In this document: piece by piece, positions 1 to 4,884 of the stretch
How positions within the stretch are numbered: the stretch's first letter is position 1
How the letters are laid out: each line of letters begins with the position of its first letter
Virus record (IMG/VR): IMGVR_UViG_3300042402_001613
Location: 1-26,547 of that record
Strand: one strand, 5' to 3'
DNA from: a virus
DNA: 26,547 nucleotides
The notes under the pieces: model-generated
Database searches by the model: none
What the model was told of the DNA's origin: nothing
What the model saw: only the letters and a program-made list of their open reading frames with translations
Position numbers and translations under genes: made by a program

Positions 1-193
1 GGCAATCGAGGTCGATGGGCATAATACACGTCAACAGTGACGGTACGTTGCGCCATGTACTAGGCACATTCTCTTGCGTAATGAAGTTGAGTCGCACTTG
101 ATTCAACTTGATTACTGCCTTCTTGTCCTCATCGTTCACAAAGATAGGCTTCGTTTCATGGGTGGTGAGATAATGCATGAGTGGGTTCCACAT
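1..193 (-). CDS. Partial leftward CDS, unknown protein (5' part only)
   Basis: An open frame runs leftward from an ATG (complement of 191-193) to the window edge, giving 64 codons with no stop; the C-terminus lies outside. The start is supported by an AAGGAG Shine-Dalgarno site (complement of 201-206) about 7 nt upstream. The visible protein begins MWNPLMHYLTTHETKP and includes a charged stretch (VNDEDKKAVIKLNQVRLNF). I recognise no family. It is the third of three small leftward genes. Its ribosome site lies only a few bases after the T-tract of a terminator-like hairpin, so how it is transcribed is unclear. Confidence 0.7.
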   Translation of the reverse strand, partial: MWNPLMHYLTTHETKPIFVNDEDKKAVIKLNQVRLNFITQENVPSTWRNVPSLLTCIMPIDLDC

Positions 194-208
194 AACTAAA
201 CTCCTTGA

Positions 209-237
209 AGAAAAAAAAGAAGAGGGCTTGCGCCCTC
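209..237 (-). terminator. Rho-independent terminator between two leftward genes
   Basis: On the minus strand a 6-bp GC-rich stem (222-227 pairing with 232-237, loop 228-231) is followed by a T-rich tract that includes eight consecutive T (A at 211-218 on the plus strand). It starts 5 nt after the stop of the 78-aa gene and ends right against the Shine-Dalgarno site of the next leftward gene. Confidence 0.75.
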
Positions 238-241
238 CGTA

Positions 242-478
242 CTAGTGGCGAGTAACCTCGTTGTTCACATAGATGTCGTGGCGAATAGCTTCCATCTCTG
301 CCTGATGCTGACGCTCAAGCTCGATCTCGTGCTTCTTGCTAACCTCAACAAAGATAGAACCAACGAATACCAACATAACCAACATGATTGCCATGTAGTG
401 TTGCTCAGGCTTGATGCCCTTGAATACCAACTTGACGAAAGCGATAAGACGAATCACGAATGTAACAAAAGACTTCAT
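242..478 (-). CDS. Small single-pass membrane protein, unknown role (78 aa)
   Basis: The 78-residue product has a basic, amphipathic N-terminus (residues 3-20), a clear hydrophobic membrane segment at about 29-46, and then a highly charged Lys/Glu/His/Gln stretch (47-67) that could form a short coiled coil. An AGGAG Shine-Dalgarno site lies 9-10 nt upstream of the ATG. The shape (one membrane span plus charged helix) resembles small phage inner-membrane or spanin-like proteins, but it is shorter than usual inner spanins and no homology is claimed. It is flanked on both sides by terminator hairpins, which suggests it is expressed separately from its neighbours or by read-through. Confidence 0.7.
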   Translation of the reverse strand: MKSFVTFVIRLIAFVKLVFKGIKPEQHYMAIMLVMLVFVGSIFVEVSKKHEIELERQHQAEMEAIRHDIYVNNEVTRH

Positions 479-492
479 AATAACTAACTCCT

Positions 493-524
493 AAAAAAAA
501 TAACCACGAATGCATTCCGTGGTT
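493..524 (-). terminator. Terminator-like hairpin just upstream of the 78-aa gene
   Basis: Minus-strand stem of 7 bp (502-508 with 518-524), 9-nt loop, then eight T (A at 493-500 on the plus strand). The T-tract abuts the AGGAG ribosome site of the 78-aa gene, so the element lies in its leader. It is the second of two hairpins in tandem below the 119-aa gene. Confidence 0.65.
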
Positions 525-532
525 TGTAGATT

Positions 533-567
533 AAAAAATCCTACCCGGCATTGTGTACCGGGTAGGA
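533..567 (-). terminator. Rho-independent terminator after the 119-aa leftward gene
   Basis: Perfect 10-bp GC-rich stem (539-548 with 558-567), 9-nt loop, followed on the minus strand by six T (A at 533-538). It begins 9 nt after the stop codon of the 119-aa gene and is a textbook intrinsic terminator. Confidence 0.85.
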
Positions 568-575
568 GTGGGGCT

Positions 576-935
576 TTACAGCCCCTTGCGAACCGAGCGG
601 TAACCGCTCCGCATAGCCGACAGTTGCTTGTCGGACTCCTTCACAACGGTCTCGATACGAGAACCATTGTGCTGTGCAATGAACACTGACCAGTCCATCA
701 AGTCTTCCTCTGGTGCAATGTGGCGAAGACATTCGATAAAGAACTTGTCGATTGCTTCCTTGGATGCTTCAGTCGAAGAATGACCCATGCGAATCATTGC
801 ATCGTTTTTATTGGCAAAAGCCTTGACCGATGATAGTTGATGATTCGATAATGTCAAGCCTTCAGCCTCAATCTCAGCGATGATAGCCAAAGCGTAAGCG
901 GTGATAACTTTTTCCGAGCGTGTAAACGTTGCCAT
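576..935 (-). CDS. Unknown 119-aa soluble protein
   Basis: The 119-residue product begins MATFTRSEKVITAYALAI and looks like a compact, mostly helical, acidic cytoplasmic protein. It ends in a basic Ser/Arg/Lys tail (AMRSGYRSVRKGL). I see no known motif, signal peptide or membrane segment. A GGGAG ribosome site stands about 7 nt before the ATG. It is the first of the leftward genes and faces the divergent 936-1288 region. A perfect 15-bp hairpin with a T-rich 3' side lies about 40-85 nt upstream of its start, where it could act as an attenuator. A strong terminator follows the gene. No function can be assigned. Confidence 0.75.
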   Translation of the reverse strand: MATFTRSEKVITAYALAIIAEIEAEGLTLSNHQLSSVKAFANKNDAMIRMGHSSTEASKEAIDKFFIECLRHIAPEEDLMDWSVFIAQHNGSRIETVVKESDKQLSAMRSGYRSVRKGL

Positions 936-964
936 AATAGACTCCCATAATAAAACATAACATT

Positions 965-1021
965 GTGCAATAAACGAAAACGGCAGATAACAGAATATTG
1001 CACGTTTTCTGTTATCTGCCG
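965..1021 (-). repeat. Overlapping, mutually exclusive inverted repeats (attenuator-like)
   Basis: A perfect 15-bp inverted repeat pairs 981-995 with 1007-1021 around an 11-nt loop. On the minus strand it is followed by a T-rich run (TTTTCGTTTATT), as in an intrinsic terminator. Two further repeats compete with it: 965-972 with 996-1003 (8 bp perfect) and 976-982 with 1003-1009 (7 bp). The loop of the main stem is thus complementary to the sequence after it. In a leftward transcript this would sit in the leader of the 119-aa gene. Confidence 0.6.
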
Positions 1022-1253
1022 ACTAGCAGGGAGCGAACTGTACGCTACCTACACACATGGAGTCTGGCTGGAAACACTTTGCTTAGATAGCCCATGGCCC
1101 GGTAGGGGCTAAGCCACCCACCCAGCAACCCCCTACCCTCGTCCACTCGCTTAGTATGTGACTCCGACGGATATATTCTCTCAGCTCTACTATATATTTC
1201 TCCCATCGGAGAACATCATTTACCCGCGTAGAAAAATGGGTCCCATGCAATTG

Positions 1254-1272
1254 TGGTACTATATGTTATACA
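1254..1272 (+). promoter_or_regulatory. Candidate extended -10 promoter(s) for the rightward dut operon
   Basis: Two overlapping sequences fit the extended -10 pattern (TGn plus hexamer): TGG-TACTAT (1254-1262) and TGT-TATACA (1264-1272). No -35 match is evident. Either would start transcription shortly before the GAGGTG ribosome site at 1279-1284. Small palindromic arms (1260-1265 and 1271-1276) overlap both and could be an operator. Confidence 0.3.
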
Positions 1273-1288
1273 TATATTGAGGTGTGCT

Positions 1289-1549
1289 ATGTTCTTATTG
1301 ACGCAGGGTAATGACAGTGAAGTAACTGTGCAGCAGAGTGCCAAGCATGGCTATTCCGTGACTGTAAAGCGCAAGGATGACGGCAACGTGCCTGAGTATC
1401 AGACTGGCCTATCGTTAGTTGAGGCTGCGCAGCATTGTGCTAACCTCCGTAACGACGGCGTTAAGTTGCCAGCGCGGTTCGTTATTGACTTTCTGATGAT
1501 GGCGCTGGATAGCATTGTGACCACGATTGATGGCGAGGATGTGGAGTAG
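1289..1549 (+). CDS. Unknown 86-aa protein, first gene of the rightward operon
   Basis: I choose the ATG at 1289, preceded by GAGGTG with 4 nt spacing. A longer frame from a GTG at 1253 would run through the probable promoter and lacks a ribosome site. The product begins MFLLTQGNDSEVTVQQ and has a Lys/Arg-rich middle and a hydrophobic helix near the end (FVIDFLMMALDSIV) before an acidic tail. The pattern is of a small alpha/beta cytoplasmic protein; I do not recognise the family. Its TAG stop shares one base with the GTG start of the dUTPase gene, implying coupled translation and a common transcript. Confidence 0.7.
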   Translation: MFLLTQGNDSEVTVQQSAKHGYSVTVKRKDDGNVPEYQTGLSLVEAAQHCANLRNDGVKLPARFVIDFLMMALDSIVTTIDGEDVE

Positions 1550-2004
1550 TGGATCGCCTTGAAATTGTTTATTGCGGTAGTAGCTCTAGTGAGCATCTAT
1601 TCGATCCACATCGCGCTACAAAACAAGCGTCAGGAATAGACATACAGTACATCGCTGATAGGACTATGCCTGTTCGTCCAGACCAAACTGTGTTAGTACC
1701 TACGGGCATGAAAATCAAGCTACACGAGGGTTTTGAGGCTCAGGTGCGTACTCGTAGCGGAATGGCATATAAACACGGCATTGTGGTCTTAAACAGCCCC
1801 GGTACGATTGATGCTGATTACACGGGTGAGATCAAAGTTATTATCAAGAACATGAGTTCTGATACGTTTGTATTTGTGCCCGGTATGCGGATTGCTCAAC
1901 TTGTTATTGCGCCAGTGTGTATGTGTGAACCTGTAGTGGTTGAGACTGGGTCACTATTTGAGACTGAGCGTGGCTCTGGTGGATTTGGATCTACAGGAGT
2001 ATAG
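1549..2004 (+). CDS. dut: dUTP diphosphatase (trimeric dUTPase)
   Basis: Hydrolyses dUTP to dUMP and pyrophosphate, keeping uracil out of phage DNA and feeding thymidylate synthesis. All five motifs of the trimeric dUTPase family are present in order in 151 residues: ASGIDIQ (27-33), RSGMA (69-73), GTIDADYTGEI (85-95, with the expected catalytic Asp88), GMRIAQLVI (112-120) and the glycine-rich C-terminal arm RGSGGFGSTG (141-150). The length is normal for the family. The start is GTG overlapping the previous stop by one base. The partner ThyX is encoded downstream in the window and uses the dUMP product. The identification is secure. Confidence 0.95.
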   Translation: MDRLEIVYCGSSSSEHLFDPHRATKQASGIDIQYIADRTMPVRPDQTVLVPTGMKIKLHEGFEAQVRTRSGMAYKHGIVVLNSPGTIDADYTGEIKVIIKNMSSDTFVFVPGMRIAQLVIAPVCMCEPVVVETGSLFETERGSGGFGSTGV

Positions 2005-2005
2005 T

Positions 2006-2446
2006 ATGGCGTATTACAACAAAAGTGAACTCCAGCCCGTACATGCAGCTGACGCTTGGGATCTAGATAGGTATCTATTTACTGCTACTGCATACATTGC
2101 TAGGGCTGGTAAAAAAGATGGTTCCAAGTATGACGAGGATGTATTAAAGGCGCTTTGGTTTTTAGCATACGCAGTTACAAAGGATGCTAAGTACGCAGAT
2201 ACTGTCAAGAACGTATGTTATAGCCTTACGCCGGGAGCATGTAATGAAGAACGAGAAGCGACGGATACGTCCAATAAACTATCCGAGTATGTTGGTACTA
2301 CGGCTGGATCCGGAAACGTTGATGAATATCGATCGATATGCAGGGTCAAGGAACCGGAGTTGGTTAGTGAGACAGGCGATACAGGAGTACCTCACGAATC
2401 CTATCCGGACAGGGTTAGGAGCTGGCTCAAAGGAGCAATAGAATAG
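2006..2446 (+). CDS. DUF3310-like protein with a C-terminal extension overlapping another gene
   Basis: The ATG at 2006 follows AGGAG by 7 nt and lies right after the dut stop; an upstream in-frame ATG at 1940 lies inside dut and is not needed. The first 60 residues carry the DUF3310 pattern (ATAYIARAGKKDG, residues 27-39, then DEDVLKALWFL, 44-54), a family common in phages and sometimes labelled nucleotide-kinase-like, with no proven activity here. The frame stays open to 2446 (146 aa). From residue about 80 it overlaps the RHH gene at 2244-2441 in a different frame. The conserved core ends before that overlap, so the tail may be overprinted low-information sequence. Confidence 0.75.
   Translation: MAYYNKSELQPVHAADAWDLDRYLFTATAYIARAGKKDGSKYDEDVLKALWFLAYAVTKDAKYADTVKNVCYSLTPGACNEEREATDTSNKLSEYVGTTAGSGNVDEYRSICRVKEPELVSETGDTGVPHESYPDRVRSWLKGAIE
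2244..2441 (+). CDS. Ribbon-helix-helix (CopG/Arc-type) DNA-binding protein, nested in the DUF3310 frame
   Basis: The 65-aa product has the ribbon-helix-helix pattern: a basic N-terminus (MKNEKRRIRP), a beta strand LVLRLDPE (17-24), helix A (TLMNIDRYAG) and a turn with helix B (SRNRSWLVRQAIQEYL, 35-50). Such dimers insert the paired strands into the major groove and act as repressors, so it may regulate the early genes (inference). The start is the ATG at 2244, with GGGAG 6 nt upstream; a longer in-frame start at 2184 has no such site. The whole gene sits in another frame within the 3' end of the DUF3310-like gene and ends 5 nt before that gene's stop. Confidence 0.8.
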   Translation: MKNEKRRIRPINYPSMLVLRLDPETLMNIDRYAGSRNRSWLVRQAIQEYLTNPIRTGLGAGSKEQ

Positions 2447-2453
2447 TTTGTTT

Positions 2454-2525
2454 TCCTACTTAGCTCAGCGGTAGAGCGTTCGGCTGTTAACCGAATGGTC
2501 GCTGGTTCGATCCCAGCAGTAGGAG
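2454..2525 (+). tRNA. tRNA-Asn (anticodon GTT)
   Basis: A complete cloverleaf: acceptor 2454-2460 with 2518-2524 (7 bp), D stem GCTC/GAGC (2463-2466, 2474-2477), anticodon stem TTCGG/CCGAA (2479-2483, 2491-2495) with loop CTGTTAA and anticodon GTT at 2486-2488, T stem GCTGG/CCAGC (2501-2505, 2513-2517) with loop TTCGATC, and discriminator G2525. CCA is not encoded. It starts 8 nt after the DUF3310 stop and is followed 37 nt later by the next CDS, so it is probably cut from a shared transcript. Confidence 0.95.
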
Positions 2526-2562
2526 TATAATTTCTTAACCATGGTTTAGGAGGGCATTGATC

Positions 2563-3039
2563 ATGCCACAAGACAAGAAGTTATCGTATAAAGATTACGT
2601 TGCTGGTAAAGGCAGTTATGACGACAAGTTTGCTGGAACAATCGGTCAGTATGACCCAGAAGGTTTCTATGATGGGAAGCGTAATTCTCGCGTAGAAGCT
2701 GGCGGACGACATGCTCAACGAAAAACCAATGAAGACTATGCGATGAATAAACGTGGCGCAATTGGCATGATGAAGCAATTAAGCTCAAGTCTTTCAGCGG
2801 CAAGAAACAATGAGAAAGCTGGTCGAGCAAAAGGCATGTCTGAAATAGATGCCATGAGTTATGGTACTCAAGCTGCCGAAAATAGTCGTCCTAGTTTTAA
2901 TAGTAAGACAAGAGTAGCTAAACCATTATCCGCAGCAGCTGGAGCAAAAATGGTTTCAGCAATGTCTGGTAAATCTAATGGTACATTTAAAGGCGGATCG
3001 CCACGTTCTTCCATAAGCAAGAATCTTAAAATTAAATAA
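2563..3039 (+). CDS. Unknown basic, cysteine-free protein (158 aa)
   Basis: The ATG at 2563 lies 9-10 nt after a strong AGGAGG site; a TTG at 2557 in the same frame is too close to that site. The product is Lys/Arg/Gly/Ser/Ala-rich, has no cysteine and no membrane segment, and seems largely disordered. Tyr/Asp/Gly patches occur in the first third (SYDDKFAGT, YDPEGFYDGK) and a low-complexity Ser/Lys tail ends the chain. The composition resembles small phage virion or DNA-associated proteins, but no family is recognised. Two terminators follow, so it closes the first rightward transcription unit. Confidence 0.7.
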   Translation: MPQDKKLSYKDYVAGKGSYDDKFAGTIGQYDPEGFYDGKRNSRVEAGGRHAQRKTNEDYAMNKRGAIGMMKQLSSSLSAARNNEKAGRAKGMSEIDAMSYGTQAAENSRPSFNSKTRVAKPLSAAAGAKMVSAMSGKSNGTFKGGSPRSSISKNLKIK

Positions 3040-3071
3040 CCGATTCCCCATGCATGAAAACGCACCGGGAA

Positions 3072-3127
3072 AATAATACCACCGTACGGTCCTTACTCTT
3101 TCTCCCGTATGGTGGTATTATTCTTTT
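3072..3127 (+). terminator. Long-stem terminator after the 158-aa gene
   Basis: An 18-bp stem (3072-3089 with 3105-3122, one G-T pair) around a 15-nt loop, followed by CTTTT. It starts 33 nt after the stop codon. The 5' side is preceded by four A, so the element could also work leftward. Confidence 0.8.
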
Positions 3128-3202
3128 GCCACCGAGAGGTGAGCATTTGAAAGGCCAGAAACCTCCTCTTCTTGCCCGTCAAATTCAAACTCTGCAAACA
3201 AG

Positions 3203-3232
3203 AAAGACCAGTCCGCCACACTGGTCTTTTTT
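3203..3232 (+). terminator. Second terminator, ahead of the DUF5872-like gene
   Basis: Perfect stem of up to 10 bp (3203-3212 with 3220-3229), 7-nt loop, with a run of six T at 3227-3232. Three nucleotides after the T-run comes a perfect TATAAT. The same arrangement occurs at 5273-5305. Confidence 0.85.
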
Positions 3233-3235
3233 GGC

Positions 3236-3241
3236 TATAAT
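3236..3241 (+). promoter_or_regulatory. -10 box (TATAAT) placed for a leaderless transcript
   Basis: Consensus TATAAT only 5 nt before the ATG at 3247. The predicted +1 falls on or next to the A of that ATG. No convincing -35 hexamer is at the usual distance, since that position lies in the loop of the terminator. Confidence 0.5.
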
Positions 3242-3246
3242 GCCTT

Positions 3247-3633
3247 ATGGCTACAGCAACTAAACGAGATCCAGCTAAATGGAAACGCATCGTCGCTAGT
3301 GTAAAGGCAGGGACTAAAGGTGGTGATCCCGGTGAGTGGTCAGCACGTAAAGCACAACTTGCAACACAAAAATACAAGGCATCTGGTGGCTCATACGTAG
3401 GCCCAAAAACTAGTGACAATAGTCTGTCTAAATGGACTGATCAGAAATGGCGCACAAGTGATGGGACTCCTTCTAATGGAACCAAAAGATACTTGCCAGA
3501 TAAAGCATGGGGTTCATTGTCTAAGAGCGAGATAGCTTCTACTAATCGAGCTAAAGCAGCTGGTAATAGAGCAGGTAAACAGTTTGTAGCGCAACCACGT
3601 ACAGTTGCACAGAAGGCAGCGAGACATCGTTAA
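3247..3633 (+). CDS. DUF5872-like small basic protein (128 aa), probably leaderless
   Basis: The body carries a pattern I associate with DUF5872 proteins of phages and large viruses: DPAKWKRIVASVKAGTKGG (8-26), PGEWSARKAQL (28-38), a YKASGGSYVGPK segment, SLSKWTDQKWRT (58-69) and RYLPDKAWGSLS (81-92), then a basic Ala/Arg tail. The function of this family is unknown; the abundance of Lys/Arg suggests nucleic-acid contact. The start is forced: an in-frame TAA at 3238-3240 lies just upstream and no other Met follows. There is no Shine-Dalgarno site, while TATAAT sits 5 nt away. The TAA stop overlaps the next ATG by one base. The family assignment is from memory and moderate. Confidence 0.75.
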   Translation: MATATKRDPAKWKRIVASVKAGTKGGDPGEWSARKAQLATQKYKASGGSYVGPKTSDNSLSKWTDQKWRTSDGTPSNGTKRYLPDKAWGSLSKSEIASTNRAKAAGNRAGKQFVAQPRTVAQKAARHR

Positions 3634-4025
3634 TGTATGAATATGGCATTCGCTTTAAGCGCATCATCGACGGAGATACTTTCGTTTGCGACATTGATCT
3701 CGGTTTTGGTATTTGGCTTATGGATCAGCACTGTCGTCTCTTTGGCGTGGATACACCAGAGAAGAGCACTGCAGAAGGTAAAGCTGCTACGCATGCAGCA
3801 AAGGAATGGTTTGCCGTTAGACAGAATACAGCTGAACGATTTAGCATTGAGGTACTTCAAAAAGCAGATAAGTACGGACGACGATTAGTCAATGTAAAAA
3901 CAGATAAGTCGCCAACTACACTCAACGTTGAGGTAATGAAATTACTTGGTACATATCAGTACTTTGGTGGCACTAAAAGAAAAGCAATTACAGCAACTGC
4001 AATAATAACAGAAGCCCCTCTGTGA
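3633..4025 (+). CDS. Staphylococcal nuclease-fold endonuclease (SNase-like)
   Basis: A 130-aa protein of the thermonuclease family, which hydrolyses DNA or RNA phosphodiesters with calcium. The signature is complete: IIDGDTFVCDIDLG (11-24, metal-binding Asp), RLFGVDTPE (35-43), and DKYGRRL (79-85). The three catalytic positions of the family correspond to Arg35, Glu43 and Arg83. There is no signal peptide, so it acts inside the cell or virion. It overlaps the DUF5872-like stop by one base (TAATG). The last codons and the stop lie inside the stem-loop of the following terminator. A role in host DNA breakdown or recombination is plausible but unproven. Confidence 0.88.
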   Translation: MYEYGIRFKRIIDGDTFVCDIDLGFGIWLMDQHCRLFGVDTPEKSTAEGKAATHAAKEWFAVRQNTAERFSIEVLQKADKYGRRLVNVKTDKSPTTLNVEVMKLLGTYQYFGGTKRKAITATAIITEAPL

Positions 4026-4035
4026 AGGGGCTTCT
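4010..4035 (+). terminator. Hairpin terminator overlapping the end of the SNase gene
   Basis: Perfect 10-bp GC-rich stem (4010-4019 with 4026-4035) with a 6-nt loop that contains the TGA stop of the nuclease gene. The T-tract is weak (TTCTAATTC), so termination may be partial. Confidence 0.65.
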
Positions 4036-4127
4036 AATTCGCTCGGTTTAAATGTCTCTGTGGCATGATGGGCGGACTTTTTAAACTATCATCGCGTCTT
4101 GTTTATATACTATCATGTAATACTTGG

Positions 4128-4136
4128 TGATACAAT
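4128..4136 (+). promoter_or_regulatory. Extended -10 promoter for tRNA-Leu/thyX/ssb
   Basis: TGA-TACAAT matches the extended -10 form (TGn plus hexamer) and lies 9 nt before the first base of the tRNA, placing +1 close to the mature 5' end. No good -35 box is seen. An 8-bp direct repeat (ACTATCAT at 4085-4092 and 4109-4116) lies upstream and might bind a regulator. Confidence 0.45.
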
Positions 4137-4145
4137 ACGCTGTTA

Positions 4146-4226
4146 GCCCCGGTGGTGGAACGGTAGACACGACAGACTTAAAATCTGTTACCGCAAGGTG
4201 TACGGGTTCGAGTCCCGTCTGGGGCA
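4146..4226 (+). tRNA. tRNA-Leu (anticodon TAA)
   Basis: Class II tRNA with a long variable arm. The acceptor pairs 4146-4152 with 4219-4225 (one G-T), with discriminator A4226. The anticodon stem ACAGA/TCTGT has loop CTTAAAA and anticodon TAA. The variable arm carries a GCAA tetraloop, and the T stem/loop is CGGGT TCGAGTC CCGTC in register. CCA is not encoded. It decodes UUA, a Leu codon used heavily in the phage genes here. Its 3' end lies one base from the thyX Shine-Dalgarno site. Confidence 0.95.
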
Positions 4227-4236
4227 TGGAGGAAAG

Positions 4237-4884
4237 ATGGCAGCCACACTCAAGTATATTCAACCAGACGCAGAAGAATTTATGATTCATCTCGCTCGTG
4301 TGTCGTCAGAGAATGAAGATAATCCTGATTACGTCAAGCTACTTAACTATTGTATGCGTAAAGAACACTGGTCTGTGTTTCAAATGGCTGATGTTGTTAT
4401 GGAAATCTACACATCTAGGGCTATTGCTGCACAGATTTTGCGTCACAGAAGCTTCCACTTCCAAGAATTTAGTCAACGTTATGCAAATCCAAGCAAGATT
4501 GAGCTAGATTTGCCTGTTATGCGTCGTAAAGGTAGCACTAACCGTCAGAGTAGTTTACTTTTTGACGATCAAGAGACGCAATTTGAGATGGATAACAAGG
4601 CTCTTGCACCAATATTGGTTGCAATTAGAGCATATGACGACCTTGTGAAGTCAGGTGTTGCTTTAGAATCAGCAAGGATGGTGCTTCCGATGTGCGTTGG
4701 TACAAGGATGTACATGAAGGGTACTGTCAGAGACTGGTTGCATTACTGCAGAGTACGCATGGACAGCCATACACAACAGGAACATCGTGATATCGCTACC
4801 GATTGTTGGAATGTTTTATGCAAAGTACTTCCAAATACTACTCAAGCGTTTGAAAAATACCATTTAGGAGAAAAGAATGATTAA
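4237..4884 (+). CDS. thyX: Flavin-dependent thymidylate synthase ThyX
   Basis: Makes dTMP from dUMP using methylene-tetrahydrofolate, FAD and NADPH. The ThyX signature RHR-x7-S is exact (Arg69-His70-Arg71 to Ser79), followed by QRY. Other family segments are EHWSVFQM (43-50) and ARMVLPM with Arg147 (146-152). The 215-aa length is typical. The ATG at 4237 has GGAGG 4 nt upstream; the frame also extends upstream into the tRNA, which cannot be translated. Only 10 nt separate the tRNA 3' end from this start, so tRNA processing should leave a minimal leader. The stop overlaps the ssb start by 8 nt. Confidence 0.95.
   Translation: MAATLKYIQPDAEEFMIHLARVSSENEDNPDYVKLLNYCMRKEHWSVFQMADVVMEIYTSRAIAAQILRHRSFHFQEFSQRYANPSKIELDLPVMRRKGSTNRQSSLLFDDQETQFEMDNKALAPILVAIRAYDDLVKSGVALESARMVLPMCVGTRMYMKGTVRDWLHYCRVRMDSHTQQEHRDIATDCWNVLCKVLPNTTQAFEKYHLGEKND

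Larger units (their letters stand above)
936..1288. other. Gene-free divergent intergenic region with several inverted repeats
   Basis: About 350 nt between the leftward 119-aa gene and the rightward 86-aa gene hold no credible CDS. There are overlapping inverted repeats at 965-1021. A further hairpin pairs 1101-1108 with 1130-1137 (8 bp perfect); an alternative pairing is 1081-1086 with 1109-1114. Another pairs 1162-1170 with 1203-1211 (9 bp, one G-T). Short palindromic arms lie at 1260-1265/1271-1276, next to the rightward start. Extended -10 candidates lie near 1254-1272. It is the natural place for divergent promoters, an operator or a structured leader. I found no tRNA-like fold on either strand. 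Confidence 0.6.

Noticed and set aside
1022-1140. Possible tRNA on the minus strand (GTTCGCTCC resembles a T loop)
   Set aside because: No 5-bp T stem, acceptor or anticodon arm can be paired around it.
1253-1288. Upstream GTG start extending the 86-aa gene to 98 aa
   Set aside because: No ribosome site precedes it and it would put the probable promoter within the coding region; ATG 1289 has GAGGTG at good spacing.
1940-2005. N-terminal extension of the DUF3310-like gene into dut
   Set aside because: It overlaps the conserved dUTPase C-terminus, while ATG 2006 has its own AGGAG site.
3054-3263. 69-codon plus-strand frame across two terminators
   Set aside because: It spans both terminator hairpins and a TATAAT box, lacks a good start site and has no family resemblance.
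4085-4116. Direct repeat ACTATCAT x2 as an attachment site or iteron
   Set aside because: Only two 8-bp copies in AT-rich DNA and no integrase or origin features nearby; mentioned only as a possible regulator site.
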